A stretch of 64,000 nucleotides of DNA from Dastarcus helophoroides (GCA_028583605.1 CM053329.1:6200001-6264000), one strand, 5' to 3'; positions 11,901-24,726 are shown, counted from the first letter of the stretch. Program-made: numbers and translations. The notes: generated from the sequence alone by a model not told the origin.

Positions 11901-14562
11901 AAAAAATTGAAAATTTACAGCCTTTTCGAGTTGATCCCTCTCCAAAACCAGAAAATAAATATGGTATTTTTATATTATCAAGCAGCATTTTGTAAGATGT
12001 TTATTACAGTCAGCAACCGACGAGACGTGTAATCAGAAACAATTTTATTTGTAATTTTTAAGTCGATTTTCGTTACTCATAGCGCATATGAAATATTTCG
12101 CAAGATAATGGTAGTTTCGCAATGCAAAAGGAGAACTATAAAATGACAATGTTATAAATATTACCAGGGTTCAACGAGAAGGTTGCTGAATTGACAATTA
12201 TGGCAACTTCTAAGAGATGCACTGCATTATAAATAAAATCGTGCGATTAGGGTCAATATCTTTCTATTAAATTTGTTTACATTTACCTTGAAAGTGAGAC
12301 ATATTCCTTCTATGTTGAATTTAAACAGGTATTAAATTTATTATACCTAAGAGGAAAATGCAAGCCATGATTTAAATTGTTGCTTTGAATTTAGCTATTT
12401 TAGTGCAGGGTGGAAATTAAAAATAACATTAGTGCATAACATAAATTGATGTTTGTGTTGTTAACGCCTATTATTAAATCATAGTCGTAAATGATAACTT
12501 TAATTTACATTGGGGCTATTTACAGATAATTGCATTTATTCCTAGGCAAATCTTCCAAAGGTAAATTAAAACTCAAATTACGGAAATAAAACAGCAATAG
12601 TAATAAACGTTGCCTTGAAAACTTATTTGAACATTAGCCTGTTGAATCTAGAAATCAAAGGAAAATAAAGTTACTGTGAAATTTAACAATGAAAGTCATC
12701 TGTTTTTAAAATAAATTTATTTTTATTACGGATATGTTGCCGTTGAAAATTGATTTTTAATGCAATGAGGCTTGCTTTCTAATTTGACAAATTTAAATCA
12801 AAACCTACCTTTAAAGTCAAACTGATCATTTTGAGTGTTAACTTCTAGTTATGGAGCACCCTTATTTCATCCTTCAGGTATATGATCTGTGCTGTCAGTA
12901 AATCTTCAGGAAAACAGATTCCTTTAAGTATCATCAACTTACAATTAGCCGTTTCGGATTGTAGTTTTTTGGAAAGGCGTTAGACCTGTCGCCAACGTTT
13001 ACAAAAACTTTGTAGGTGGGTCCAATTTAAAAAGCCGAATTTGGCACTGAGGAAACAATCATTTAGTTTAGATTTATAATCATCTATACTTTTATTCCCG
13101 AACAATGCCCTCATTTGAAGATCGTTCAATGTTTTTTAAAGCGTCACGATTTTACTGTAATATATCTTTGTTTGTTTATTATACCTGTAGAAAAACAGTT
13201 GGCTGTTTTGAGGGTAACTGATAAGGATGAGAAGTTATCGTCTTCTTATTTAAAAACGTTATATTAATAAAAAAAGATCCAGTTTAATATCAAAATTTCG
13301 TGAATAAACCAAAAATTGAAAAAAAAAGCTTTTTTATTTTCGAGAAAACTTCTCATTTCGAGATGAATTCCATGGAAAAAACGCAGAATATTAAGAAAAA
13401 GCAAAAATTTTAAGTCGAAATTTCAGTGCCCAAGAATGTAATAATCACTCCTGATATTTAAAGTGAGATAGTTGAAAACTAACTAGAAACTAGATAATAT
13501 ATAAGATGATGGAATGAACTGTACTATAAGGGTATTTCGTGCCTTATCAAGTACCTTTGAATCCGACCCGTTTCGACTTTTTTGTAATTCTTATTTACTA
13601 TTCTGCGCCACTAAAAACGTTTGTGTTAATGTTGTTAATTTTTTTTACTCAACTAACAAAAATTTATGAATTAAAAAAAATGTAATTTTTGTTTTTCAAA
13701 CGCTTATAATTTTTTAAAAAATGACTAATCATGATCAGTTGTAGATTTTTTTTGTTACTAAAGGTGCTGCTCAGGAAAGAAACATGCCAAATCATATTTT
13801 ATGTTATTTTGTCATTTTTGAATTAGTATTTTTATTTAAAAAAAAATTTTAATTTACTCTGCGTTTATTGGCATAAGTCCCATAAAAGGCCAATTTTTTT
13901 ATATTTTTGTTTATATGGCGCTTTGTTTATATATATTGTTTTTATTTATGGAGTGGCTTAGTATGTCTGTTGGTGAACAGAGCATAGCAATGTTGAGTTC
14001 TAAAGTGACAATTATAACCAAATATATTTCGTTTCACTTATTATTTAGTTATAAAGCAAGTTGTTTAAATGATCATTTTATACAAGGAATCAGAGGAGGG
14101 TTTTGTTAAAGATGGTTTCTTGTGTTTCGTCTCAAAAAAAACTGAAGATTACCAGGAAGAAATTCGTTACGCAGCAAACACAGTTAGAGACGAACTCCTA
14201 GGTCTTGTTTATCAGGTTAATACTATTCCAAGCTATGTGACGTCATAACAATGGAACACAATATTTCTGTTTAGCGATTGCGAATTTAATTGCAGATTTC
14301 ATCGAATTATGAAGGGGGTAAATAAAAGGCTATTTGAAATAACACAACCTGTAAATTTGAAGACCTTCGCCACCCTTTGCCGCAAGTAATGTAATTGCCG
14401 ATTATTGGAAAAATGCAGTGTACATTATATGATGTGGGGTGTTTTTGACAACTATTTGTATATATTTCCTATTTATCTCTGATATTTTTACGATGACACT
14501 GATTGCATTGAATAGAGGATAATTTTAATGTAACGATTAATTAATTCTTGACAATACTATTT
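11901..14562. other. AT-rich intergenic DNA
   Basis: No gene, RNA or repeat structure that I can support. Confidence 0.4.
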
Positions 14563-14747
14563 AAAAATTGAAATACAAATCCGCTCCCTCGAAACCAAAA
14601 AACATTAAAAAACACGACAGAGGTTGCTCTAACACGTTTCGATAGCCAAGCTATCATGTTCAGAGATTTTTTTATTCATATTTGGTTTCAGGGAACAAGA
14701 TTTGTATTTCAATTTTTGAAGATAACCAAGAACCAGGCCGTTCCACC
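14563..14747. mobile_element. short PLE remnant, inverted 3' ends
   Basis: The left arm (minus orientation, from AAAAATTGAAATACAAAT) and the right arm (plus, ending GATAACCAAGAACCAGGCCG) are inverted copies of the 3' terminus of the PLE at 21.5-25.0 kb. Between them lies a degenerate hammerhead on the minus strand (14667..14627). Its core reads CUGAACA instead of CUGAAGA, so it is probably inactive. Confidence 0.7.
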
Positions 14748-16542
14748 AAAAAAAAAAAACATATTATTCAAGCCTTCAATTTCTATAATATTTTTACTAT
14801 CATATTTTACCATTATTCCCAGATATTGGGTAAAACTTTTTTTTTGAGGAGGAGTGTCCTAACTACATCTGTTGGGTGAACATTAGTAGAAGTACAGTGG
14901 GGTTATGGAGGTTCATGACGTATATTTTCTTTCAAATTTTGAGAATTCACAAATCCAATAATATTTTTTCTTGAATATATCACAATGAAAGGAGTGACTT
15001 ATTTGTTTTGTCCTATTAATTCAAAATTTTTTCGTCTCTACGCAATTCCATTTGTTGTATTTTCCGTAGCGAAGATCGTAGTATTTTGGACAAACTTTCC
15101 AAATTGAGGGCAGATGAATAAATTGAATAAATTTTGTAGCTCAGAATTTTTTATTACGCACGAGATATTTGATATCATTTTCAGTAATGTATATCAAATG
15201 AACAATAAATCGAATGTTTTCCTTGCCCGCTCAACACAAGTGTAAGAAAATTGCTTTCGTGTGAATTATTAGTTACTTCTGTAAATAAAATATCGTTTAT
15301 GGATTAACTCATTTCAAATTTAGTGATCACTTAAAATAATATCTATCCACATTATTTAACTTATAAATTATAAGAAGAGCAAAATAAAAAATAAAAACGT
15401 AGCTTGCCACATGTAAATTTTAATATTAAATCTATAAAAAATCTACGTAGGAAAAACGGATAGTCCCTTTTATACTAGAATTTGTCAACATGTTGGTGGT
15501 TTTTTTTTGTTAATAAGTTTTTACACTATATTAAATGTAACAATGATTGAGTATTACACTAGAAATTATAATATATAAAAATGCAAAGGGTTTACTTTTA
15601 TAAACTTCTTTTCCTTTGGAAATTCACATGTTATAAGGCAATAATTTATTACTAAACAGTCAGTTTGATTTATTGAAACTTCCACATTTAATTTTATTGA
15701 CAATAAGCAACGTAATTACCTTTGACATCAATATTCCATAACATAATTGCAAAAAGAAATTTAATTGTTTAGTTATAGGTTGTACTTTAAATTGATAAAG
15801 CCACAGAGTAGACAAAAGAAGTTATTTTTGTAATTTTCGTGGAAATATCCGCTATAAATTTATATAATATTATTTTTCATTGCCAATTACGCTAAAATAA
15901 TTCGTTAATCCAAGATGAGCTAATTACGAGTCAATGCATAAAGCCTAACCATATTATAAAATTTTTATTGATATCATTTGAATTTGAGCATAAAACTAAA
16001 CATGAATAAGCAATAGAACAGTGATAACCAGAAAATCTGCTATTGCAAACCACTACTGTCACGAAGCCGATGCCGTCGGTAGGGGTTTGCTCTATTAGTA
16101 GGAAATGCCAAAAACTTCACCTTTCACCACAATACTGATTATATTTCGAGTTATTTTTTTTGAACATGCACTTTCTGCTTTTCTGTAAATATTTAATGTT
16201 AACTATAAAACCAATTTCCGTGGTGTGCACTTTTAGTTCTAACAATGATTTCGGAGTTGCGTTCAGTTAACTGATCGGACATTCGCTGATGAAATTTCAT
16301 ATTAACGTTTATTCCATCTAATGTCAGGGTAATTGGTGGTAAGTTATTAGTAGAGACCGAATTTTAGGCACAATAAGATAAGGTCAAAAGATGGTTAAAA
16401 AGGTAATTAGGCACAAATGAAGTTAAAAAAGGCCTTAAAAAGGGAAACATTTCTAAAAGAAAGCATTAAAAGGTCAAAACCACAACTAATAGAAAAAACA
16501 TTTATTGACATTATTGATTATTACCTTTTTTCCATCATTTTC
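14748..16542. other. AT-rich intergenic DNA
   Basis: Nothing recognisable on either strand. Confidence 0.4.
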
Positions 16543-16755
16543 GTGGAACGAACTTGTTCTTGGTTATTTTCTAGAGAACTGCCATACAAATTTTGTCCCC
16601 TGAAACCAACAAAGATTAAAAAATACAACAAAGTTGCTCTAATGCGTTTCCATAGCCAACCTGTCATCTTTAGAAAGATACTTAAAGCGTCACTTTTGTT
16701 GTATTTTTTAATCTTTCTTGGTTTCAGGGGACAAGATTTGTCTTTTTTTCCAATT
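16543..16755. mobile_element. short PLE remnant, inverted 3' ends
   Basis: The left arm begins GTGGAACGAACTTGTTCTTGG (complement of the PLE 3' terminus) and runs through CCCCTGAAACC to a decayed hammerhead (minus, 16676..16637). A right arm in plus orientation follows (GTTGTATTTTTTAATC, TTTCAGGGGACAAGATTTG). The ribozyme core and stem II are mutated. Both ends sit in T-rich DNA sharing TTTTTTCCA, a possible short target duplication. Confidence 0.65.
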
Positions 16756-18804
16756 AAAAATTATGTAAATATTTCTCAATATTTTACGTTGTAAGATTTG
16801 CGACAATTTCCAAATTACCATACATCATCAAGTAACAAGCTATTGCTTCCATTATTAGCGTGAATCTAGCCAAAGTCTTTAATTTTTTAAAAATGGGTAT
16901 TTTAAAACAACGTACGTGTTCTATAGTATTACCTATTTTCGGGAGGAAAAAAATAATGCTACATATTACTTTTGGGATTGAAAGTATAAATAACTTACTT
17001 TTTAATTTTAACTACTTTTTCCTCCTTCATGTTTAAAAGAGTTTGCCTGATAGATTTGCTTTTATTTTTTCTTTTAGATTAACGGCCTTGTCAAATATGA
17101 TGTTGCGCAATATGATGTTTTTTGGATATGATTATAATTAGGGCATTTTATCTTTCTGTGGTCATTTTTCACACACAAGTGCACTTAGGCAAAACAGTTC
17201 AAAGATTAATTTGAAATAGAATATCTCTCGGGTAATTTATTATTTTACCAAAATATTTCTTTTTACTTCAAAAATAAAGAAAAAAAAATTAAGACAAATT
17301 ACAAACTACTACAAAAATTTGAAAACAGGTGAAAATTATGTATAAAAAGGAAAAAAGAAAAAGCGAAATTGAAATAACATATGAAAAACGCCGAGAAGGT
17401 GAAAAGGGAGGATCATAAGATTTTATATAAAATCTGGCCTCTTACGTTATCTTAATTAATTCTCGCATCAGTTAACTCCAAAAGTGCTGGTAAACCAAAA
17501 TTGCATTTTCTGGCATTTTGATGAGTTTCTTATAATTGAAAAGGTAATGTTTTAGCAGAAAAAACAGTTCGAAAGTCGTTTATCAGGTTTAAAGTGAGAA
17601 ATGCTTTAATGATAAAGAACGTTCAACCATCACTAGGGATAAATGAATAAAGTTAAAATTGTTGAAAATGCTTGACAGATGATAAGACAAATAGCAGAAT
17701 AGTTGAATATTTTCAAAATAGGGTCATGCGATCATTTAATGAAACTTGGATTAGGGGAATCAAGTCAGTAACAATCAACATGTGTCTACAGTTTCACCAA
17801 AATTTAATGGATTTTAGATGGGACGTGCTGCTCTATCATACTTATCTGAAATAGAACTGTCATATTTCCATTTATTTTGTTTGCTACAGACCTTTACAAG
17901 TAAAAAAAAGAGTTCAATAATATGGACGGTAGGTTTTTCCGAAGCAAAAAGAAAGTTGGTTAGCAAAATGATATTATTATTAAATTTTTTTGCCACGTAT
18001 ATATTACATAAATATATTAAAAAAATAATAATAAAAATGGCATGTTTTCTTTTTTCTAATGATCTTTTGGACAATTAATTAATTCGTACTTCAATGCAAT
18101 CAATTTTGTCATTTCGGTAACTATTTCACCGGAAAACTTTAATTCAGTTTTAATGAAATACCTCAGCTGTCTAAAATTATATCTCGCTCAAAAGCGTAAC
18201 TCTGTGATTTATATTGCCTGGATTTGTTACCTTGTACAGGTCAATATTGAACAAGCAATCAAAAATGTTTTTTCATTCTAGGCAATTACTCGGCATACAC
18301 ATATATTTATATATAATTTGTTTCCGTTTACGTGAATTGTATCATATTGTCGTTGTATTATAGCTATTATAGTAATATTGCCATCAGGTATTTCTTGTCC
18401 ATAACCTTGACATAGATGATTTGAATATAGATTTTGTAAAAAATATATCATCTGTATTTAGACCATTCATTGCTAACAAAAAAAAATCATTGTCCGGACC
18501 TTTATATTAAAAAATTAATACGATACTAAGCCGCTTTCTTTCGGTAGTTAAATAACAGTATTTAATGCATGATTACCTGTCATTAAAGCCATTTCTTTAC
18601 TCCGTAAATAAAAAGCCTTTAAATATTTAAAACTTCTATAGACTATTCCGCGGCACACGCCCCAATAATATCTTTGTGATGGAGGGTTTAACAGCGATTT
18701 TACAATTTTCACATGTATTTATCCAACGTCCCATGAGACTACCAACACATTGCCAGACATGCTTAGTTTAACAATGATAATACTTTAAAAATAAGATTTA
18801 GAAA
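16756..18804. other. AT-rich intergenic DNA
   Basis: No gene recognised. ORFs at 17672-17854 and 17814-18078 have no motif and biased A/T composition. Confidence 0.4.
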
Positions 18805-18806
18805 TA

Positions 18807-19010
18807 CAGGGAAAACTTCCATAGCGGACACTTCCAATGAAAGGATACCTCTGTTAAACGGACAGTTTCTTATTGTCCGGAATTCTGTAATAGAAAATTC
18901 CATATAAGTGAACTTTTGTTGAACGGATTCTCTATTGGGTGGACACGGGCACGTATTTCTATAAAAAAAAACATGTCAAAGTTCTTCCTCAACCGGACAC
19001 CACAAAATTA
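18807..19010 (+). mobile_element. pogo/Tigger-like DNA transposon end
   Basis: Begins at a TA dinucleotide with CAGGGAAAACTTCCATAGCG and carries repeated GCGGACAC / AACGGACAG / GGTGGACAC words. These are characteristic of the ends of pogo/Tigger-type transposons in arthropods. No transposase is visible. The right boundary is unclear. Confidence 0.5.
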
Positions 19011-19248
19011 TACGCAACGAAAGGAAAAAGTAAATTCGTCAAGAAATATCTTTAACTCGAAAGGGGAAAGTTACAATTTCAAAACAAGTCTAAGTTGTTA
19101 AACAAACTGAAAAGTAACGAAAAAAAAATAATAATAGCAAAATTTCCCCTTTCATCGTAAATTATTGATTTTTGTAAAAATTGTGAGCCCAAACATTAGA
19201 ATGTTATAAAAATGTCGTATTCAAATAAAATTTGTAAGTTCAGAATTA

Positions 19249-20475
19249 TTTCCACTTCCAGGATCTTCTAAACTTTTTTAAGTCATACCTAACAAATAGG
19301 AAGCAATTTGTCAAATATCGAAATATTAAATCTAACACGTTTACCCCAACATCGAGAGTTCCACTAAGCTCGAATCTCGGTCCTTTGATCTTTGTCTTAT
19401 TCATCAATGATATTGTTTCTGTTATAAAATCATCCAAACTACTTTTTGCAGATGACTTAAAATTCTGCAGTTCCATATCTTCTAATGAGGACTGTCTATT
19501 AATTCAAAGAGACATTGATGCTATTGTTAAGTGGTCCAATGATAATCGGCTTCCTTTAAATGTATCTAAACGTAATGTTGTTTCCTACTAAAAAAAATCA
19601 ATATAATCAAGCATGAGTATGAAATTAATAGTCATTTTAATCGGATGTGAATCCATAAGGGATCTAGGAGTTATTATGGATAGTCGTTTTAACTTTGCTT
19701 TGCATATTACTGAGGCACTTTCATAAGCATATAAAACATATGGCTTTCTGTGTGGAAATTGTAAGAATTTTAAAAACAGGAAAGCTTTAACATTATTATT
19801 TCAGTCGCTTATACTAACACGTCTTGAATATAGCTCCCTCATCTGGTTTCCAATATATAATACTCATATCACATCGTTGGAGTCAATTCAAAGGCGTTTC
19901 CTCAAATTCTTGTGTTTCATTCAAGATGGTGTCTATCCAGCTAGAGGCTGTGACTATAACGTTCTTATAAATCGCTTCAATGTCCACAGTCTACAAACCC
20001 GAAGAATAATACATGGAATAAATTTTTTATACGGACTTCTCAATAATTGTATAGATTGTCCAAACTTACTTTCCAAGATTAACTTTTTGGTGCCAAGACA
20101 GAGTGGAAGATCAAAACAAATGTTTTATTGTGATAATAGTCACACTAATGCTATGGGCAGGTCTCCGCTAGTGATTCTTACTAAATATGCTAATGGTATT
20201 GCGGATAGTTTTGATTTCCATTCAGACAGTCGGGCTAAATTGAGAAAAACTATTGAAGAGAAATTTAGCCACATTTTCTTGAAATAAGTTTCTTTTTTTT
20301 TATTTGTATTTATCTAATAATTAGTGTTTTCTCCTTTGTTCTCTCTGGGTGATTATTTTGTATCATTGATAATTATTTATTTTTTCTTATCATTAAGTGC
20401 ATCTACGCTCATCAATTTTAATTTTTAATTTTGTTTCTCTAATTGGAGCCTAAACTCTGTTGAAACATAATAAAC
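19249..20475 (+). pseudogene. 5'-truncated non-LTR retrotransposon (jockey/CR1-like RT)
   Basis: Conceptual translation gives FKSYLTNRKQFVKY, then SRVPLSSNLGPLIFVLFIND, the RT motif LLFADDLKF (FADD box), IRDLGVIMDSRFNF and, at 19877-20287, ESIQRRFLKFLCF through NCIDCPNLLSKINF and a PRQSGR segment, ending in a stop at 20287. This is the second half of the RT and the C-terminal region of a jockey/CR1-type LINE. The endonuclease and the N-terminal RT are missing. Stops near 19592 and 19725 and frame changes make it a pseudogene. About 190 bp of 3' UTR leads into an (ATT)n tail. Confidence 0.75.

Positions 20476-20559
<84 letters not shown>
20476..20559. repeat. (ATT)28 microsatellite
   Basis: 84 bp of uninterrupted ATT between two LINE fragments. 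It is the tail of the plus-strand LINE and, read as (AAT)n, abuts the 3' end of the minus-strand LINE. Confidence 0.95.
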
Positions 20560-20925
20560 CAGTTCTGTCTGTCTTAACGACGTTGTATTGCAGGTATCGG
20601 TCAATTGACAAGATACTGCTCATCTACTGCGAGTTTAGATTTAGAAACGCCCCGACTATTGCACAAGTATTGAGTATTACTGCCTTCTGAAGTTGGATGT
20701 ATATGCTGCCAGGTAGCTCTAGTTGTCTTAGACTGGCTAAGAGCTGCTTAGGTATTACTCCTGTGGTTGATATTATTATTGGTATTATATGAACCTCATT
20801 TTGCTTCCACATAGATTTAATCTCATTCGCTAGCTGTTGATATTTGGTTGCCTTCTCTGTATAGGTTTTCAGGAGGTTATGTGTGTTTGGAACTGCAATA
20901 TCTACTAGGTACGTGATAGCCGTTA
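20560..20925 (-). pseudogene. 3' fragment of a second LINE (R4/Dong-like C-terminus)
   Basis: The minus-strand frame reads TYLVDIAVPNTHNL, then TEKATKYQQLANEIKSMW, VHIIPIIISTTGVIPKQL and LQKAVILNTCAIVGAFL, and stops near 20624. The succession LVDIAVP / YxxLaxEIkxmW / vIPiiigxtG / lQKavlLnT is typical of the region C-terminal to the RT in R4/Dong-type and related LINEs. The clade is inference. The 3' UTR is about 60 bp and ends at the (ATT)n tract. Everything upstream is missing. A short TTAATA repeat lies at 20925-20955. Confidence 0.6.
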
Positions 20926-20959
20926 ATATTAATATTAATATTAATATTATTATTATAAA

Positions 20960-21452
20960 ATTTTGCCGTCTAAAAGCAAATTTCTATTTTATAAATTTAG
21001 AGTTTCTCTCGAAGTTTGAATTTTTCTTTTAAATTTGAAACTAAAGTTGGACATTTTTAAACTGAAAATTTCAAAACATTTTAAAATAATAAATGTTAGC
21101 TTTAGAAATCGAAAATTAAAGTCAAAATATTAAATTTTCGACAAATAAATGCTAATTTCTAATGAAGTCATATTCTTGAGAAAAGTTTTATCTATTTTTA
21201 AAAATTGCCAAAATTTCGAGTTTGTTCTTAAACTCCAATTCAGAGCAAAATTCAAAGTTCAGTTTTAGATTCCAAACTTTTTGTTTCAGATTAGAAATTT
21301 ATGCTTTAATTAAAATCGAAATGTCCAGAAAACCTATTTTAATGTTCACTTTGAAGGTAAAATTTCTACTTAAAACAACACCAAATATCTAAAATAGTTT
21401 TTTTGTAACTTCAATATAATTGTCCTTCGGCATTTTTCCTGGAGCCCCATTT
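20960..21452. repeat. low-complexity AAATTTTGAAA-type DNA
   Basis: Degenerate A/T words with interspersed TTTCGA and TTTGAAA. No gene. Confidence 0.45.
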
Positions 21453-21468
21453 AAGAAAACAGTTGAAA
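21453..21468. repeat. left copy of PLE target-site duplication
   Basis: AAGAAAACAGTTGAAA, identical to 24977-24992 at the other end of the palindromic PLE. The last six bases (TTGAAA) also match the element end, so part may be microhomology. Confidence 0.8.
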
Positions 21469-21521
21469 CACAGAACTTGTCCCCTGAAACCAAGAAAAAT
21501 TAAAAAACACAACAAAGGTTG

Positions 21522-21562
21522 CTCTAACGCGTTTCGACAGCCAAGCTGTCATCTTCAGAGAG
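21522..21562 (-). ncRNA. hammerhead ribozyme, left PLE arm
   Basis: Reverse complement of the ribozyme at 24841-24881, same sequence. Stem I is CUCU/AGAG, core CUGAAGA with one extra U, stem II GACAGC/GCUGUC with UUG loop, GAAA, and stem III is the palindrome ACGCGU. Predicted cleavage follows the U immediately 3' of stem III, between 21526 and 21525. Confidence 0.8.
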
Positions 21563-21590
21563 AAACTAACATCTAATCTTAAAATTAACC

Positions 21591-21598
21591 CTTATATA
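21591..21598 (-). promoter_or_regulatory. TATA-like box of left PLE arm
   Basis: TATATAAG on the minus strand, about 30 nt upstream of the hammerhead, mirroring 24805-24812. Confidence 0.4.
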
Positions 21599-21676
21599 CT
21601 AAGAACATTCACTTCGTGCGTGATCGGCCGCACCCGAACGCGCATCCAATCATACACGTCGTTGTGTCACAATTTC

Positions 21677-23206
21677 TTATCTATCAACCTTAACTATTTT
21701 TAACAGGGATGAATGGCCTAAAGGTCCAGCGCAACCATTCATAAGGTTGTTTCCAGCCTTATGGATGGCTAAGCTCTCACATGCATTTAACATATAATTC
21801 TTATTAACTACTCTTAACAATTTAATATCATTATCTATCCTATGATCTAATTCAAAAGCATGTCGAGCCACACTTGACTTCTCAGTTCTTCCGTACCTCA
21901 AATGAGCCAAATGTTCTTTGAGTCGGATTTTAAGAGATCGTCTAGTTTGTCCAACATACTTTTGAGGACAATCCCTACATGAAATTTGGTAAATACCAGA
22001 CTTATCTGTTTGCTCTACTTTATCCTTTAAACTACCTAAAAGCGAATTTAATTTTCCATTAGAAGTATAAATAACCCGAAAACCCTGATTTCGTAAAATT
22101 CCACCCAAACCCTGCGTGAGCGAGGGTTCAAATGGAAGTGAAACGAATTTAAAGTTTTTGTTTTCATCAGCTCGGAAAGTTGTAGTATTCACCAATTCAC
22201 ATTTAAATTTTTTCTTATTAATAATTTTATAAATAATATTTGGATCGAATCCATTAACTTCAGCTATATGTTTTATTGTCTTTAACTCCTTTCTGAATCT
22301 TTCCCTACTAAGAGGAAGACTCAGAAGGCGATGGGCAAGGAAGTTGAAGCTTGCCATTTTGTGCTGTATGCAATGGTTAGAATCGGAAGTTATATAGCGG
22401 AAGGTACTGGAATCTTTCCTATATACATCAAATTCTAATCTATTTTTATTCCTAATAACTAAAATGTCTAAAAATGGTAAAGCGGCTTCTTTCTCTAATT
22501 CTACAGTGAATTTAACTGTTGGAAAACGTGAATTTAAAACATCAATGAAATTATCTAAATTTTGATTTTTTGTGTCAAAAATAGCAAAAATATCATCTAC
22601 ATATCTAATCCATACCCTAGGAAACAAACTACATTCATTTTTAAGACGACTTTCAAAAACACCCATGAAGAGCTCAGCCATGAAAGGTGACAAAGGATTT
22701 CCCATGGCTGCTCCCTCAAGTTGTTCATAAAATTCGTTATTAATTTGGAAATAATTTTGATCCATACATATTTTCGTTAATGAAATATATTCGTCAATAA
22801 TTTTGCCTGAAAGGTTATTAGATTCCAACAGATCTCGAAGGTATAATAAAGTTTGAGGTATGGGTACACTGGGAAAGAGGGAAGAAACATCAAAAGAAAC
22901 CAGCATTTCACCTTCCAACAACTCTTCATTCTGAATTTTCTGTACAAACTCTTGGGAATTTTTGACTGACAAACTGAGTTGCTGGAATTCTAATTTGCTG
23001 AATTCTTTTACTAGCCATTTTGATAAATTATAGGTCGGTGCTCCAATAGCTGACACAATTGGTCTCACCGCCTTTCCAGGTTTATGTATTTTTGGGAGAC
23101 AATATAACTTAGGTACGGTGGGGTTAGATACATGAAGGGATCTTTTTAAAATTGGAGTAATAAGGTTGTTACTTTTGTCGAGCACTTTTTTCAGCCCGCT
23201 TAACAA
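21677..23206 (-). pseudogene. Penelope-like RT plus GIY-YIG endonuclease, 5'-truncated (left arm)
   Basis: An open frame of about 509 codons ending at 21677, without an ATG at its 5' end, so the N-terminal part of the protein is missing. RT blocks are intact: PKLYCLPKIHKPGKAVRPIV, FDVSSLFPSVP (block A Asp), AMGNPLSP, YVDD (catalytic) and LPFLD. They are followed by a GIY-YIG nuclease: SGIYQISCRDC, KYVGQTRRSLKIRLKEH, then a conserved HAFELDHRI. PLEs use this RT and nuclease to copy RNA at a nicked target. The reading frame continues about 4 codons further into the centre than the plus copy (LSGL), so the 14-bp spacer probably belongs to this copy. It has no stops or frameshifts. It differs from the plus copy by SKLEFQQL versus SKLEFQHL. 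Lacking a start it is unlikely to make full-length protein. Confidence 0.9.
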
Positions 23207-23208
23207 AG
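23195..23208. repeat. 14-bp spacer at the palindrome centre
   Basis: CCCGCTTAACAAAG separates the arms. The bases on each side (CTTTTTTCAG and CTGAAAAAAG) are exact complements. It is the only unique DNA in the 3.5-kb element. Confidence 0.85.
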
Positions 23209-23217
23209 CTGAAAAAA

Positions 23218-24726
23218 GTGCTCGACAAAAGTAACAACCTTATTACTCCAATTTTAAAAAGATCCCTTCATGTATCTAACCCCACCGTACCTAAGTTATA
23301 TTGTCTCCCAAAAATACATAAACCTGGAAAGGCGGTGAGACCAATTGTGTCAGCTATTGGAGCACCGACCTATAATTTATCAAAATGGCTAGTAAAAGAA
23401 TTCAGCAAATTAGAATTCCAGCACCTCAGTTTGTCAGTCAAAAATTCCCAAGAGTTTGTACAGAAAATTCAGAATGAAGAGTTGTTGGAAGGTGAAATGC
23501 TGGTTTCTTTTGATGTTTCTTCCCTCTTTCCCAGTGTACCCATACCTCAAACTTTATTATACCTTCGAGATCTGTTGGAATCTAATAACCTTTCAGGCAA
23601 AATTATTGACGAATATATTTCATTAACGAAAATATGTATGGATCAAAATTATTTCCAAATTAATAACGAATTTTATGAACAACTTGAGGGAGCAGCCATG
23701 GGAAATCCTTTGTCACCTTTCATGGCTGAGCTCTTCATGGGTGTTTTTGAAAGTCGTCTTAAAAATGAATGTAGTTTGTTTCCTAGGGTATGGATTAGAT
23801 ATGTAGATGATATTTTTGCTATTTTTGACACAAAAAATCAAAATTTAGATAATTTCATTGATGTTTTAAATTCACGTTTTCCAACAGTTAAATTCACTGT
23901 AGAATTAGAGAAAGAAGCCGCTTTACCATTTTTAGACATTTTAGTTATTAGGAATAAAAATAGATTAGAATTTGATGTATATAGGAAAGATTCCAGTACC
24001 TTCCGCTATATAACTTCCGATTCTAACCATTGCATACAGCACAAAATGGCAAGCTTCAACTTCCTTGCCCATCGCCTTCTGAGTCTTCCTCTTAGTAGGG
24101 AAAGATTCAGAAAGGAGTTAAAGACAATAAAACATATAGCTGAAGTTAATGGATTCGATCCAAATATTATTTATAAAATTATTAATAAGAAAAAATTTAA
24201 ATGTGAATTGGTGAATACTACAACTTTCCGAGCTGATGAAAACAAAAACTTTAAATTCGTTTCACTTCCATTTGAACCCTCGCTCACGCAGGGTTTGGGT
24301 GGAATTTTACGAAATCAGGGTTTTCGGGTTATTTATACTTCTAATGGAAAATTAAATTCGCTTTTAGGTAGTTTAAAGGATAAAGTAGAGCAAACAGATA
24401 AGTCTGGTATTTACCAAATTTCATGTAGGGATTGTCCTCAAAAGTATGTTGGACAAACTAGACGATCTCTTAAAATCCGACTCAAAGAACATTTGGCTCA
24501 TTTGAGGTACGGAAGAACTGAGAAGTCAAGTGTGGCTCGACATGCTTTTGAATTAGATCATAGGATAGATAATGATATTAAATTGTTAAGAGTAGTTAAT
24601 AAGAATTATATGTTAAATGCATGTGAGAGCTTAGCCATCCATAAGGCTGGAAACAACCTTATGAATGGTTGCGCTGGACCTTTAGGCCATTCATCCCTGT
24701 TAAAAATAGTTAAGGTTGATAGATAA
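23218..24726 (+). pseudogene. Penelope-like RT plus GIY-YIG endonuclease, 5'-truncated (right arm)
   Basis: An open frame of about 502 codons with the same domains as the left arm. Numbered from its first codon: FDVSSLFPSVP at 98-108, AMGNPLSP at 160-167, YVDD at 195-198, LPFLD at 236-240, GIY at 397-399, a CRDC cysteine pair at 403-406 and KYVG at 409-412. The nuclease core continues with TRRSLKIRLKEH. The frame opens at a GTG in the truncated 5' edge, not at an ATG. No internal stops, so the copy is young. Full PLE proteins have a further N-terminal region that is absent here. The downstream UTR leads into the TATA-like box and hammerhead. Confidence 0.9.

Noticed and set aside
16417..16794. 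125-codon ORF
   Set aside because: More than half overlaps the decayed PLE ends; it has no protein motif.
20460..20690. ORF with a run of about 28 leucines
   Set aside because: It is the translation of the (ATT)n tract.
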